From: Promerops cafer
Taxonomy: Eukaryota; Chordata; Aves; Passeriformes; Nectariniidae
Reading direction: 5' to 3'
Assembly: GCA_013398275.1 (NCBI GenBank)
Contig: VZSE01002202.1
Span: 62,001 to 126,000 of the forward strand
Length of the DNA stretch: 64,000 nucleotides
The translations under genes and the position numbers were made by a program. Below are positions 21,569-35,900 of the stretch, piece by piece. The notes beneath the pieces were generated by a model. The model was not told the origin of the DNA. It ran no database searches and was given only the letters and a program-made list of their open reading frames with translations. Each line of letters starts with the position of its first letter. Within the stretch, counting starts at the first letter, position 1.

Positions 21569-24500
21569 CCTCAGATAAGAGTAAGAAAATGTGTGTGCAG
21601 AACATTAAAATGTATTATGGCAGTCAAATTGATGAGTTCAGCTTATCCCTGTGTGCCAGTTAAGATGGAGAGGGCAAATGTTAGTTATTCACCTTAGGAA
21701 AAATGCGATTATTCCCTTGCAAAAAAAGTCCAAGGTAAACTTTGAAAAACATTTTTATGAAATAAACATCTTGAGAGAGAATTTCAGTCCAGCTTTTCTA
21801 TATCTTTATTTACTTGTGCAGCTGAGAGGAAGAAGGGGGAAACAAAACACCCATACAAATGTACAACAAAATTTGTACAACAAAACAGAGAAAAACATAT
21901 ACCAGAAGCTTGCTTTCTTCCTAGTACATTTACTGATTCAATAGTTTTACTGTTATTTTAGCATTTTGCCTGAGGTTTTTCAGTTGATCACAACTTAAGG
22001 GAAAAAATAAACCCGCACCAAATGCACAGACTTGGCCAAGAGTCTGCTCTCTTTGACTTGACAAAGGGCAGGATTTATTTTAAAAGGTATGCTTAGCCTG
22101 GAGTTGACTTCTGAATTGAACTTCTGCTTCGAATGCGTGTGGCAGGGTCATTGTTTGTAGCTGGGGAACAGTGCACAGAGTAGTGTTCTGGGCATGACAT
22201 GCATTTGACATTTCCCCCTTTATTACTTGTGCGCATAAGGTTCATGAGGATTTGCTGTTGCAGGCAAGTGTCGAATTAAGATCATCAGCAATTAAACTGA
22301 GTGATTATCTTAATTTCTGTATCTTATGGTGTGTCCAGAAAGAGGGAGGACAAGGAAGTCTCAGTGTTGCAGAGGGTCTCCTGTTCCTCTGTAGTCTCTT
22401 ACATTTCTTCCTGGAAGTTTCTGTGAGCCTGAAACCTGCCTTAGAGCCAAGTTTTGTAATAATACTGCAGTGACAATTAAATATACTTGGGTCTCTTGCT
22501 AATTCCTTGTGCAATTCTGCTGAATGCTATGCTAAATGATTTGATTTTGCATGGAAGCTTAGAATATGGGGAAAAGTCATACAAATGATAAAAAAATCAT
22601 CTACTGTTTTCAAAGAAACAAAAAAAAAGAAAAAACAAGAGCTCAATTTTTAAAGGAAGTGTATTCTTAGCTGTTTCAAATTAATTTTGATATCATTTTG
22701 ATTGACACTTGGGGTGACTTCATGCCTCACTAACATTTGAATATTTTGCTTCACTATCTTGCATGATAATTTAAAAATTGCTTATTTTAAATCAGTGCTT
22801 TACAGGAACTCTTCTGAAGCAGGAATAGTGTTTCTTCTGCAGAATGACGAAGGGCAGGAGCATGCATGAAGTGTATACTTTCAATAAAGATGTTCATAGG
22901 TCTAGTGTGCGCTCTGCTTACCTTTCTTCCTGCTCAGAGATGCCTTTGTTCATAATGAAAAAGGACTTTATTTAATTGTTTTGCTGTAAACCTTGAGCAG
23001 CAGTCTGGTTTTCACTTCCTTTCCCTATTGTGACCATAATAGAGAATGGGATTTAGCTGATGGAAAGTTTGTGTCAAGGCTCCCTGTAAAGGAAGAGGCT
23101 CTATTCAGCCCAGTCTAGAACATTTCATTTCTCCGTGGAAGCACCTGCTTTTCTCCACAAACAGTAGAGGGACTGAAGCTTAATAACCCACATGCAGATC
23201 CCGGATGTTAAAGGAGCTTAAGCTGACTCACCCCCATGCAGATATCCACCCTGTAAGTGTTAACAGTCAGATGAGATCAGCCCCACTTTAAAGGTTTGTC
23301 AGTCTAAATCTCTTGAAATCAGTAGAGTTAATTATGTGAGTGAGGTTGGCCAGTTCTAAGCTATGTCTTTTAGCAAGCAAAAAAACCCTTTTTTTTCTTA
23401 TCTGCTAAACCAATATTTTGTTGTGTGTCATGTTAGACATTAGCTCTTATGAGGTACTGTAGCCCTTTTAGGTTGGCTGTATCAGCCATATATGAGGTTA
23501 AAATAAATGCAGTCCCAAGATGTTTATTTCAGTATTTTTGCACCAATATAATTGTCTGTTGTATTTGTGAATATATACATAAAATACATTGACATACTGG
23601 CTCTTTGTTCTGGTTCCATCTACAATAATCCCCTATTTCACTGGTAGTTAAATCTTCGTTGCATTGAGCCTTTTACTTGGGATACTCAGGCTCATTTAAA
23701 TAAAACAGTAGACTTAGGATGTATTGTGCACAATTGTAGCAATGCTTCAGAATCTCAGTCAGAGACTGATAAGGCAGGAGGCTGGAGATATTAATTTATA
23801 TATACAAACTCAGGAAATTATTTCTGCTGCCATTTGGGAATTTTGAGTGACAAGCCATTATGAGTACTAAAAACCAATTTATAGCAGTGCTTCAGTTCTA
23901 GCTTTTCGTTTAGGCTGCTGCTTCAACTGGGGACTGGGAAAATGAGACTGGGTTCTTTTGTGCAGATTTCAGTGCAGCATCACAGAGATAACACATCGTG
24001 TAAGGCACAAGTTCTGACTTCTTTTCTTTTTTCCTCTTTATCCTGAAGTATTACAGTAGTGCCAGGGTCACCTCAGCTTACTCTGTTACAAGCTTGCAGT
24101 TGGGTTACAGCTTATCTTAAAAAAAATCCCAGTATTATAAAGAAGCAGTCATGGACAGGAAGGATTTGTTGTGTTTTGTTCTTTATTGTGGAAGTTGCAA
24201 GAACAGGAAGGGTTTTGCCTGTGGTACTGCAGGATCTGCTGCACTTTGTGGCTTGGAGCTGAAGAGCACTTCCCAAACCAAGGGCATAATTTCTCCTGGT
24301 GAGGAAATTACCTCCTCTGATAGTGTGGTAAAAGTGAAAATGGAAAGCACAAGGGATTGAGACCCTTGGCTTCAGTGGGAAGTGGATGTTGGCTGTTAGT
24401 GTACCCTCGGTGCAACTTGGGTGGTTGCCAGCCTCTTTTTATATAACAGGAAAAGGAAGCCACACACTCTGAAAACAATTTAATTAGACTTGGTTCTCTG

Positions 24501-27500
24501 GAGCCACTGATCTGGTGTCTTTCACAAACACTGAAGGATTTCTTAATTTCATTAAAAAGTGAAGGCAGGGAAAATAAAAATGGAAGCAAAAAGATACTTT
24601 CAAATGCTGCCAGTTAGAAGGAATTTGTAATGTAAAGATTATGGAATGTTTTGATTTTTAAAGACTTCAGATAAAGTCCAAGATTTGAAAAAAAAAGTTA
24701 AAGTATGAACTGTTTCACAGGTAACCTGAAAATCTCTTAAGGTCATTTTAATATTTTGTGTGTCATCCCTTACCCACTGGAGATCCAAAGGGGCATCTGT
24801 TCTCCAAGTCAGTGCCATATGCCAGCGTTTGGATGTGCATATTGGTTTTTAGGGGAGATAAACCTCTACAAAACAAAGATGAACTAGAAGCAGCTATGAT
24901 AGCATTGTTTAAAATTCTTTAAATAGTCTCCAGCTCTGTTGAGATCAAGTGAAAAATAAATTTCAGTCTCCATAGCTGAGGACACACTATACTCAGTGTA
25001 TTTCGTACAAGAGGCTGTGCTGTGCTGCTCTGTGCCTGGTGTAACCAGACCCACCCTGGTCAGGCTGCCAGGGCCATTTCTGCCCCTGCCCATCCAGCCT
25101 TGCCCAGTGCTGTACCAGCCCCTTCACAGCCAGTTTGGGGTTCTCTCAGCTGGGTTTAAATACTCATTAAAATCAGTGCAGTCCAGTGCTGGCAGTTCTG
25201 GTAATTACAGTGGTAGGTTGCCATTTAGGAAGCCTGGGTTTAATGCAATTCCGTGGGTATATATGTGTTCTTCATCTGCAGACAAAACACCTAATGAGCT
25301 GGACTGGGTAATGACAAGATGAATATAAATAGCCCTGTGCTTTAGAATAGCATAATGCTATGCATAGTTGCCAACGGGTTGTCACAACTTGTTACCTGCC
25401 TTGGCAATGTCACACTACAGGTTTTGATGTGTTTATGACAGGACAGAGTCTGAAGGTCATGCAGGTTTCACCTCAGTGCTTTTTTATTAAATATTTACCT
25501 TTCATATTTTTCTTCTTATTTCCCTGAGGATACCTTTTAAAGTTTTTTGTGTGTCAAATTAATTTTATTCAGTATATTTTTTTACTTCTAGAATGGCTTG
25601 GCATAAAAAGGGAAGATTCAAGGCAAAGAAAAAAAAGGCAAACAAGCAGAAGATTTGTGCACATTGCGCATCTTGAAGTTAAATGGACACATAATTTGAA
25701 GCATCAGGCAAATTAAAGCTGGTTGGTTCTGTCCACTTAACCGTGGTTGGATACAAAGTTAAGCAGTTGCTGCTCATTATATGTTAGATACTAATTAGGG
25801 TGCTTAAACTGTGTGTGAAACAGCATATGGTATGTTATCTCATAAAGGAGTTTTTTCTGGTCATAGGAGTCATTCTTTATCTGATAAGAATATTTAATTT
25901 ATGGACATCACAAAACTATTTAATTCAAATTAATTTTAAGACTCTTCTATGAGCTTTTTGTATGTGGCCGCAGAGCAGTGATTGCTGTCAAAAGTTCAGT
26001 CTAAAGTTTTTGTGAGTTTGCAGCCTTCGACATTTTTTTTCTTCAGTACAGAATTAGTTCAGTTGATGGTGTTCCAAACTCTTAGTACCATCAGATCAGT
26101 CATGATGGTTAGGAGTGAACTACATTGTTTAAATTCTACTTCTGATTAGGAGCATTTGTAGAATTTCTTGGTTTGGTGGGGGGCTGGAGCAGCACAGGCA
26201 CTTTCTGAGCTCTGGGTGGAAGAAAGTGGTAGTAAGAGGTTTTTGTCCAGAAATATATTATGCCTTTGCATATGAAATTAAGGAGGAATAGCTACTCTTC
26301 TCCTATGTGGCCATACATGACAGAATAAAATTGTCCCAAAATGTGACAGGCACTCCTGAGAGTATTGTGATACAAGTAAACAGCTTGTGTTAAAAAGTTA
26401 ATCTGCACAGTTGGGGCTTTTCTAGGGAAATGGTATTGAATTGCCAAATTTTGGTAGATGTTTCAACGCAACAGCTATTTTTGGTTTTTTTGAGGCTGGC
26501 AACTGCAGTTGTTTGGGACTTTCCAAGACCTGCTTATCACAAGGTGTTTTACTTTCCACCAGCCATAAAAGTTATTATTGAAATGAAAGACGTTACCAAG
26601 ATGCATCAGGAGATTTACAGGGCTCTGACTTTATTGAATTTCTCATCTCAGACAGACAGTGACTGATGTACTGACCTTGTCTCGTGGGGTTTTCTGTAGA
26701 TTAATGTCTTCTGCACTTTTCTTCCTGCTTTTGTTCTTCACCCTTCTGGTAAGTCCTGTCAGTGCCTGGAGATATTCATGGATGATAAGCCCTTGAAATT
26801 TTTATCCCAGCAACACCTGAAAAACAAGTACAAATTCTGAGTTTCCTCCTGATGTTCAAATGTAATGAATTCCCCTATGGACAAAGTCAAAGCAATGCTA
26901 GCTCAAAATCCCTGCCCTTTCCAGACCCCTCACTTAATTAAACAAGCAACCTGCTTGCACCTGCAAGAAGGTATGAGCTGAGAAAATCAGGTTTATTTTG
27001 ATGCCACAGTTTTGGCAAAATGTAAAATCAAATCCTTCCCATTTGCAGAATGGGCTTGCGGAGGATGTGGCTTTTCTAAGGAAATAATTCAAAGCCTAGG
27101 GGTATGAATATTTTTATGGTATTGATTATAAATGAAGCCAAGGGGAAGAATGGTATGACTACTTTTTTTTTTTTTTAAAGGAAATTTGGGTGCAAAATGT
27201 CACCACTATTCTTACTAACTGAATTGGCACTTTTCTTCTGGCAGCTAAGACTGTCTGCTCAAAAATAAAGCCTGGGTCCTAATCTTGCTTGTAATAAAAC
27301 AAATGTCCACAGTTAGTGTCTGCCAGTATTTCGTATTGTTAGAGTGCAAATCAGTTAAATCTCTACATGCTGCAATATCTAGATTATATCCAAGGCTCCA
27401 GGCTCTTTAGAAACAGCCAGGACATAGCAATGACAGTTTTCTTTGAACTTTGCATTTTCCTGTCTTTGTGCATGGTCTTCTTAGAGTCTTGCAAGTCTTA

Positions 27501-30500
27501 AAATTAAAATATCGCTGTCATCCCCAATGACTGATTTTTTAATTTGTAGTTTTAAAGCAGTCACTTTTCATGAAGTGTAAGGAAATTGTTTATAAATATG
27601 AGTACCTGTTTGTATAACTGGGACGTTGTACAGCACTAAACCTAAAAAATGCTTCCTGTTGTAGAAACTACATGAATATTTTATTTATGAACATTCAAAA
27701 CAGAATGATCTTGAATTTATTAAGCAGTGAACACTTAAAAGAAATAATTGCAGATTAAATGTAAGTTAAGGGATTTGACTTGTAAAGTAGAAGTAAGAAA
27801 TACAAGGTAGTATAAAGTTTGAGTTGAGGATCCCTTCCTGTCATATGCATACATTGCGTTTGGGAGCATAAGTCCATGTAAGTCACATGTAAATTAAGGC
27901 TGACATTATGTGGTCCTGTCTAGCATCTCTGAATAATTAACAGGGGGGAAAAGAGAATTGTACAGTAGATCTTCGGTTTGGAATTCCCTAAGTTTAAATA
28001 TCTACTTCTGGATATATCACTGAACATTCCACTTCCTCTCAGTCTCCTTACAAATTCTCTTGTATCTGGTCACCACCACATAAAATCTGTAATTTCACAT
28101 AACCCTACTCTGCAAGCAATAGAGTGAAACTCTCTTAAATTTAAATTATTAGCAAATAATTTTGTTTCAACTGGGAACCATGGAGTAAATTGAAGGGGGA
28201 AATTAAAAAATTAAGTTGTCTATATTGTACAACATTAGTCCATGGAATCGTTCTAAATTTCACTGTGAATGCTGAAACTTGTTATTCAAAATATAAGGTA
28301 TAGGTGTAAGGGATATATTTTCCATCGTGAAGGCATCAGGTGGGACCTTTCTGGAAGCAGCCCAGCCTGGTGGGGAAGTGGATCTGGGATGTGAAAGTCT
28401 GTCCCTGATGCAGCTCTGGAGTAGAGGGAGTGAAGGCTCCACTTCCTGCTTTGTGTAGTCATGATTCAAACCTCCAGGACTAATCCATCTCTCAGTGGGA
28501 GATCTTTGTCAGCTGTAGTCCAGCTTCAAATCTTACTGTATCAAAAGTAAACTCTGAATCTCAGCGAAAGAGGCTGGAAAATGGAGCATCCTCCTGATCT
28601 TAGGGGACGGATCTGCAGTGGCAATTCATAAAAAAGCTACAGCGAACAGAAGCATAGCACATCACTCTTACTGCATCTGCTCTCCAAAATTTTTATATGA
28701 AACATTATTTTGTTTTAAAATTTCCCTTAATTCAGCCAGAATAATATTTCTAAAATAAGGACAATTAAAGAATTAGGACTAGACAAACTTTTGTTCTGCA
28801 GTGCCAGTAGCTGCTGAGTTTTGTACTGCAGCCAGGAGCTGCTGACAGCTGTAGAGTCAAACATTTCAGTCATTCTTCATTCGAATTTATTAGAATATTT
28901 ATTCAGTGAAAAATACTATTTCAGCCTAACAGTCGGTCTGGGGTAAAAACAAATTATATTTGTGAGTATAAACAGTGTTTACCAAAAAAACAATTACTCT
29001 GTGAACCATGTATAGTTATTAGTACCAACCCCGTTATTTGAAAGGTAGAAAGAGACAGCTTAGATGAGAAAGCTGCTCAGTATCTGAAAGAAATTTAACT
29101 TGCAAGACTCTTACTTTTGGGATTTGTTTTTTTTTTGTTGGTCATAAAGCAACTGCAGGTTTTGCCCCTGAGAGATATGGAAATTTTTATGACAAAATCT
29201 TCTGTAGGAATTAGCACAGAGGCCTGCAACAAAATTTTAAAGCAGTGATGTCTCCAATTAAAAGTGATCCCTTTGTCTGGTCTTGGTTTGCTACAAGAGA
29301 GCATGTTTTGGAGTTTGCCAGTGCTAGGAAGATGTATTTAGTTTGTATTTAACCACTAATCAATTTCAAGATACAGATGGCTAAAGGACATGTTAATTCA
29401 GTGTTATTTGTCAAAAATGTGTACCGTACCATTTTTTTCAGGCCTGTCTTTGAGATATTAGATCTTGAGGGAAAATGACAAAGTTGAGAAGACCTAGTGG
29501 TTCATTTCATGTAATTGCAATTTATTTAAGGCTCTTCATTTTTTCAGCCAGCTCTGGTAGAGATGTACCTTCTTTGGAGGGCATAATGCTTGTTAAATCA
29601 CCAAGTCTTCTGTTCCTTACAAATTAATACATTGGAGCTTTAAAAAGAGAATTTGAAAATGCTGAATAGTCTCATGCACGGGTTCTTCTGCTGCATGATC
29701 TCTGTACTCTGCTTAAATTACTTTTTAAAAGTTTCTAACTTACATTGAATTTCAGTCATCAAGGATTTTTATTCAAGAATGAAAAAAATTCTTCTGTGTA
29801 GTTCAACAAGTGCTGCGTCAGATCTTAGACATGCCAATTCTGCCACTCACTTCTGGGTTTGCTAGTTATTAGCAAGAAAAACTTTTAAGTACCTTGTAGG
29901 AAAGTGATAATTAGGAAAAAAAAAAGGTGTGGAACAATACTGTTTATAAATCAGACCTGTAACAGCTCTTGCAGTTGTTCCTGTGGTGAAGCATGTTTCA
30001 GGTTGTTGTGGTTTAGTTGTGGAGTTCTTTGAGGCAAGTTGAGTTTTGAGTTCTGACTTTTGGGGATTTTTGATTGTAGCAGTGACATTCATACTGATGG
30101 GCAGCTCCTCTGACAGTCACATTCAAACTTTTGCAAGCGCTGGCCTGAATTAAGAGCTCAGAGGAGGGCAGGAGCTGGGGTAGACCAGAGTTCCAGAGGT
30201 CCCAAAGAGCAGCCCTGCCTGATCTCCCTTCTGCTCTCGTGCACCTATTTGCATTTTCATTTGCAAAGTCCTTTGGTTTCAGGGATTCCTGCTCTATGTA
30301 ATTAGGACATCACATTTGTATTTTTCTAGTGTTTTGATTTGAAATGTGCTAGCTGTTAGGGAATCATCAATATATTGCCTCTGATATCTCTTCACAAGCA
30401 AATTTAAATCTTGCATGTGTCTGCAGTAATTTGAAAAATAATCAATATTTGACTTGTCTAGAACTATTACCTTCTTTTGTTAATCTGTGTTGAAATTTGA

Positions 30501-32983
30501 TGCAGTTGTTCTCTTAGTGCAGGTTTTCCATTTCTAATGAGAAAAGGTAGGTGCAAAAGGTGTTTAATGTAGTAGGCTTCATAGCAGCTGTATCATCAGA
30601 TATCTGTGAGTGGCTTTGAAAATGTCCATAAGTTCCGTAAGTATATGAGTGGGGTGTTTTTTCTGGGTTGGTTTTTTGTTTCCCATTGAAATCTTGGTAT
30701 TTTTCCATTATATAATCATTCCACACCACCAGTGAAAGTAAATTTAGGGTGGGAAAGAGTCATCAAAGCAAAATATCTTTTACTACTAGGTAAGACAGGA
30801 TCCTTGAAAAGGATTTTGATCTTGTGTCTGTTGGGTAACTCCTAGAAAGCCTTTAACAGGTATTAAATATGGACTCCCGTAGGCTTGCAGACTGACTGAA
30901 GGGAAAATACAGGAAGATTCATGCCACTTCTGGGTGATAAGCTTTCTTGACATCTGTCAGCAGCAAGTGCAGCTGTGCCTGCTCTACCATGTTCAGGTTG
31001 GCTGAAAGGAGACAGGGCTGTGTTCTGGAAGGGCAGATTTGGAGGCAGTAGCTGAAGTAGTAATGGTCCCTGACTGCTGTGGAAGTCACTCTGTCTTCAG
31101 CAGGGATGGGGGAAGAGAGGATGTCTCCAGTGCTGAGAAACCCGGGCTCTGTGGGGGTAGCAAGTGCTGGCAGAGGAACATGGCAAACATCTGGTTCTCT
31201 CAGGAGTACATGTCTGTGAGTTTGGGTTATATTCCTCTGTAGTAAAACTTTCCAGATGAATTCAGGTGATGCTGGAAACTTGGACAATGTGGAATTGTGC
31301 CTTAGTTTTGAGTCACAGTATTGTTCAGCTATTAGAGGTGTAGGAAGGAAAGGAGCTGTGTGCACACAAGCTCAGCACTGACTCTTCTGCCAGCGTGGAG
31401 GATGTGTTTGCTCCCACTGCTACAATGTCTGGGTGCCTCACATGTTTGCAGTGTGTTTATCCTCACAGCCTTCCCCTGGAATGGGAAGGTGCTGTTCACT
31501 GCAGTTTTTCTGAGGGGGAGCGAAGATGGATGGGGGCAGATGTGTGCCTGAGGGTGTCTGTAAAAGTGCTGCAAATTGAATCTGATTCTCTGCTCTCTGG
31601 GTTGATACATTTAATTGCTGTCACATCCCTCTACCTTTGAGCTATGCTGTGTTGTGAAACCACAATTGTGCTGAAGTGGGCTTGTTTTGCTATTGCTTTC
31701 TAAATCTTCCGCATGTACCTGAGCATTGCTGAAGTACTCTCAGTCAAAGAAATTATTTATGCCAAGGTGAGTTATCTGATTTTCCATTTTTTTCTTGAGA
31801 GCCGAGCCTTGAAATGCACATTTTGCACTGAGCTGAGAAATTCTTTTTTATGAACTTCATAGATTCCTACCAAACTGCAGAACTTCTCTGACTGATGAAA
31901 TTCCATTTTTTTCTGGGATGTAACTTACGTCTTTGCCTGCTTTATTTTCCGAGTTGTCGATTTAGACTTGTATTTGTTTATATTAACTTATAAGAGGGTT
32001 TGGGGGGATTTTTTAAAATTAGGGTTTCAGCCTATTACCATCCTGTAAGTGGAGGAAGCTTCCCGAACTAACGTCTGAGCAACCAATCTTCTGCTTGAGT
32101 GTGTGAAGCTGCTTCAATATTAAAAAAAGAAAAATATTTCCATAGCAACCTATTAGAAGCACAGAATGTTTTTGCTGTGTAGGGTTTTTGTAGTTGGTGG
32201 TGTTACACCCTTACAGTGGAGATTTTTGACTGCTGTAACCAAGCCAAAGGAAGTAGCCAGTAACAGCACAGCAACATTTGTTTTTCTATTTAGGACTTTG
32301 TTCTGCATATATACTTTTATAAATAAATGTAAGCTGTTATTAATGAAATTACCTCAGGTTTCTAAAACAGCTGTGTATTTTGCCCACATTATCCAGCATT
32401 TCTTTTGAGTCCTGACATACCAGAATCAACAAGCCTGCAGAGCAGAAGATGAGAAAGCAAAAGGAAGTTAACCATCATGTACCATAGGTATGTTTAAACA
32501 GCTGGATGAGCTGCTCTCTATCTCCCCAAAAAAGAACCATGCTTTGGCATTTATTTTCATTAAGGGGTGGATGTGTGAACCACTGTACATGTGCTAGAGT
32601 ACCTCAGGATAATGGAGTGAGCCTAAATATTCAGCTTCTGCTTTGGTTATATAAGGCAGTTGCACATTCTCAGGGGAGCCCTGTTTAGTCCTATTTGGGT
32701 GGTGTTCCAGGTCATTTCCTGTCACTATGGGTGGGTAGTAATAACAAGGAAGCCTCTGGACTTTTCCAGTCATGCTTTTTTAAGTTGCTAGATTAAATAA
32801 AATCAGAAACAGGATTGCACTTGGCTTCACAAGCAGAGTGACAAAACACTGCTGCCCCTTGTTTCATGACCACGTTGGTTAGAATTCCTGATGCATGACG
32901 AGGAATTTCTTTTGCCACCTGCTGGGCTGATGGCCAGAAGGAAGGAAGGGTTTCAGGCAGCTCACTCTTTCTTTTTGGTTATT
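21569..32983 (+). other. GALNT18: GALNT18 intron 1, 21.6-33.0 kb
   Basis: AT-rich intron with no recognised exon, RNA gene or transposon. A T14 run lies at 27163-27176. The stretch 25000-25140 is locally GC-rich and the stretch 31000-31600 carries several overlapping open frames on both strands (the longest is 148 codons, 30919-31365 minus), but none shows a domain or familiar protein sequence. Old, highly diverged CR1 fragments could be present below my ability to recognise them by eye. Confidence 0.6.
27163..27176. repeat. poly(T) tract, 14 bp
   Basis: Simple T run in intron 1. Confidence 0.85.
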
Positions 32984-32998
32984 ATCATCATCATCATC
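32984..32998. repeat. (ATC)5 microsatellite
   Basis: Five perfect ATC units in intron 1. On the reverse strand they produce a short Asp run in a chance open frame. Confidence 0.85.
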
Positions 32999-35900
32999 CA
33001 TTTTTCTGCATTTAAATGTCTGTGTCCTAGAGGAACCCAAGAAAACTCTTCTGGTTTTTTTAAACATCTTTCCTGAGAAATTCCATATCTGCTCTGCATT
33101 GTCTCTTGCTTGTTTCCATATTAAGAAATCCTTTGTTTCCTGTCTTGCACCTCTTTACAGTGTCCCAGGTCCAGTATCACTGCACTGACTGGATTTACAT
33201 CTCTTTGCATCCATAGAGGCATGGTTTAGTTGTGGACTTCGCAGTGTTAGGCTGGGCTCAATCTAATGGTTTTTTTACAATATAAATGATATGAGGGAAT
33301 AATGAAGAAACAGAAGAGGCAGTACATTATTTAAAAGCTTGGTTTATTTCAAAAGATACAAAAAATGGCATTTATTTGGCTTAAAGACATTATTGCTTTG
33401 TACATTCATCTTACTTCGGTAGTAATTTCTGGAATACTTGAATTTTGCCCCAGGACCTTGCAGCTGACTTCTCTGCTGCCCTCTAACCCTTTTACCTTTG
33501 TAAAACTTAATAGCTTTGGTTAAATATTTAAGTAGACAGTGAGTGGTGTCTCAGAAAAGAGTTGATTGAAGAAGTGGAGCCTCATTGTAGCTGTGGTGAA
33601 GGAACTGATTAACAAAGAGGATTAGAGGGTAGGGAGTGCTACCCTAATCCTGTCACTTCCATGTTATGATTATATGGACGACTTGCTCATTTAGTTCAAA
33701 CTTGGGTTTGTTTTGTTTTGTTTTTTAATTTTATGTCACTATTTATTTAATTAAAAATGCTAAGGGAAAGTTCAGAACAGTTGGATTCACTGCATGGGAA
33801 TGTGACCGTTTTGCACCAATTTACTCAGTACTGCTTAAAGGTTATTAATTTGGGTTATCCACTTCTCTGTAGAGCCACAGGCTCGTGTATTTTGAGATTG
33901 ATACAGGAAATTCATACTCGTCACTGCTTAGCTTGGCTGTAATGTCACACCACTGGGATCAACCAAGTGACACCACTTCACTTTTTATCCCTGTTTGGCT
34001 TTGGAAAGCCATGGTGATTGTGGAGGCTGCTGATCTAGCAATAGTATTGTGGTGCCTGTATCCTGACTGCTGTTTGTACACTGGTATGGCTGACAAGATG
34101 CGTGCATTAATTAAATTTAGGACATGATTTGGAGATTCTTACTGAGTTTACATGAAAAATGACTTGCAAACTGCAGGAATTTGGTTGTATATAATTTGCT
34201 TTCCTGAACCTTGATAACAGTGAGCCTTCAGGCTGAGAGAGGTAGCTCTTCACTTGGTCAATTTGTGAACCTCCAGCTTAACTCACGTGCTGTTGTCTCT
34301 TGTGGGATTGGTGTCCAGAGGCCTCTTTGAAGAGCTGTCAGTTTAGCTGGCAGGTATTTATTCTGCAGTGGTGTTCTCTCTGGGCACTGCTGATCCCTAT
34401 TTCAAAATAGCTGTGACACCAGTAAGCACTGAGGCTAACATTTCTGAGAGTAAATTCAAGTAGCTTGATCCTAAAGGCTGCACTACATCAAGGGAAAAAA
34501 ACCTGACTTATGGTAGCTTACTAAATGGCTACAATGCCCCAGAACTCCATCATCCATAGTTCAGTTATCATCTCCCACTTATTTGTAAAGCTTCTTCCAC
34601 CAGAAATCCTGGTATCCCAAAACTTCCTTCAACATTGTGGCATTCTGAGAAACATTTTTTCTTAATTTCTGAAAAAAGAGTTTAGTTTCTCATCTTTTTA
34701 ATCTGAAGATTGGTGTTTTTTCTTACCAACTATTCTCTCATGGTTACTTACTACTAACAGATTTCTTTTATTATCCTTTTTAGCACTGGAATAGTTTGCT
34801 ACTAATAAGCTGCATCTTATAGCTGGAATATGTCTATGTGGCTGAAACCACAGGTCATAGAGGAATATTGAAATTAAAATGCAGGCAAAGCTTTGTTCCT
34901 CTCTGAAGATATTTTACTAATATGTTTTGAGCACATTAGTTTTTCAAGGTGTTACTCTCCTTTTGTGCTACCTTTCAAGGTGGTGAAAATGTGTTAAAAT
35001 TGAGTAGACAATGTACAGACATAATTTCAAAAAATGGCATTGCTTTGTAGATTAAGCATCTGAACTTCATCCCATGGTGAAATGCACACTTAGTGTGATT
35101 TGGTGTGAACAGAAACCGATTTGCATGGCTTTGCAGTTCAGTTAGTGTAGCATTTCATTACAGCGTCTAGGAACCCTCTCCCTTCTTTCCTCTGAGTTAA
35201 ATCCATATTCTTCTAAGGCTCAAAGTAATGTGTACTTTTTCTTGTTACATGTCATTCTGTTTTTCTCAGAGGTATCCAGGCAATTCCCGTTTTCTCCCCC
35301 TTTCCACTGAAGAATTTCAAAGATCCAAAAACAGAATCCCAAAGATTGGTTCAAGAGATGACAGAAAGACTGTGTTCACGTTTGCATGTGTGTTCTGCCA
35401 TGGACTCTTAAAGTCTGCCATAGATTTTAAAGTCCTTGATCTCTCTGCCTGAAATCCCCACCTGTACAATTTTGGCTTGTTTCAAGACAGAATGCTAAAT
35501 TCTTATGTAATATCCTGAAGGGTCTCACTGGTGTGCCATTACTCTGGTTAGCTGCTGCCTCTTCTTTCAGTTCTGTGTTTTCACGCTGCCATTCAGACCT
35601 TTCAAGTCTTCTGGCTGCTCAGAAGTCTGTTAAATCTGGTTCTGGTTGGAAAAGAGCAGGAAAGATGTAATAACTAAACAGGATTTTGCTGCATGCTACA
35701 GACAAATCTTTTTGTGGTCATCAGGAGCTGTGTTATGACCAGTATTGAAGAGTGAGAGAGTTTATTTATAATTGCAAAGTCTACTATGTGAATATTGATT
35801 CACCTACAGTTAAAAAAAGAAGTGTCTTTTACATTTTGAGAAAGAATCCTCAAGAGCCCCATCCTGAATGTGTTGATGCATTTTGTAAGAGTGAATGTGT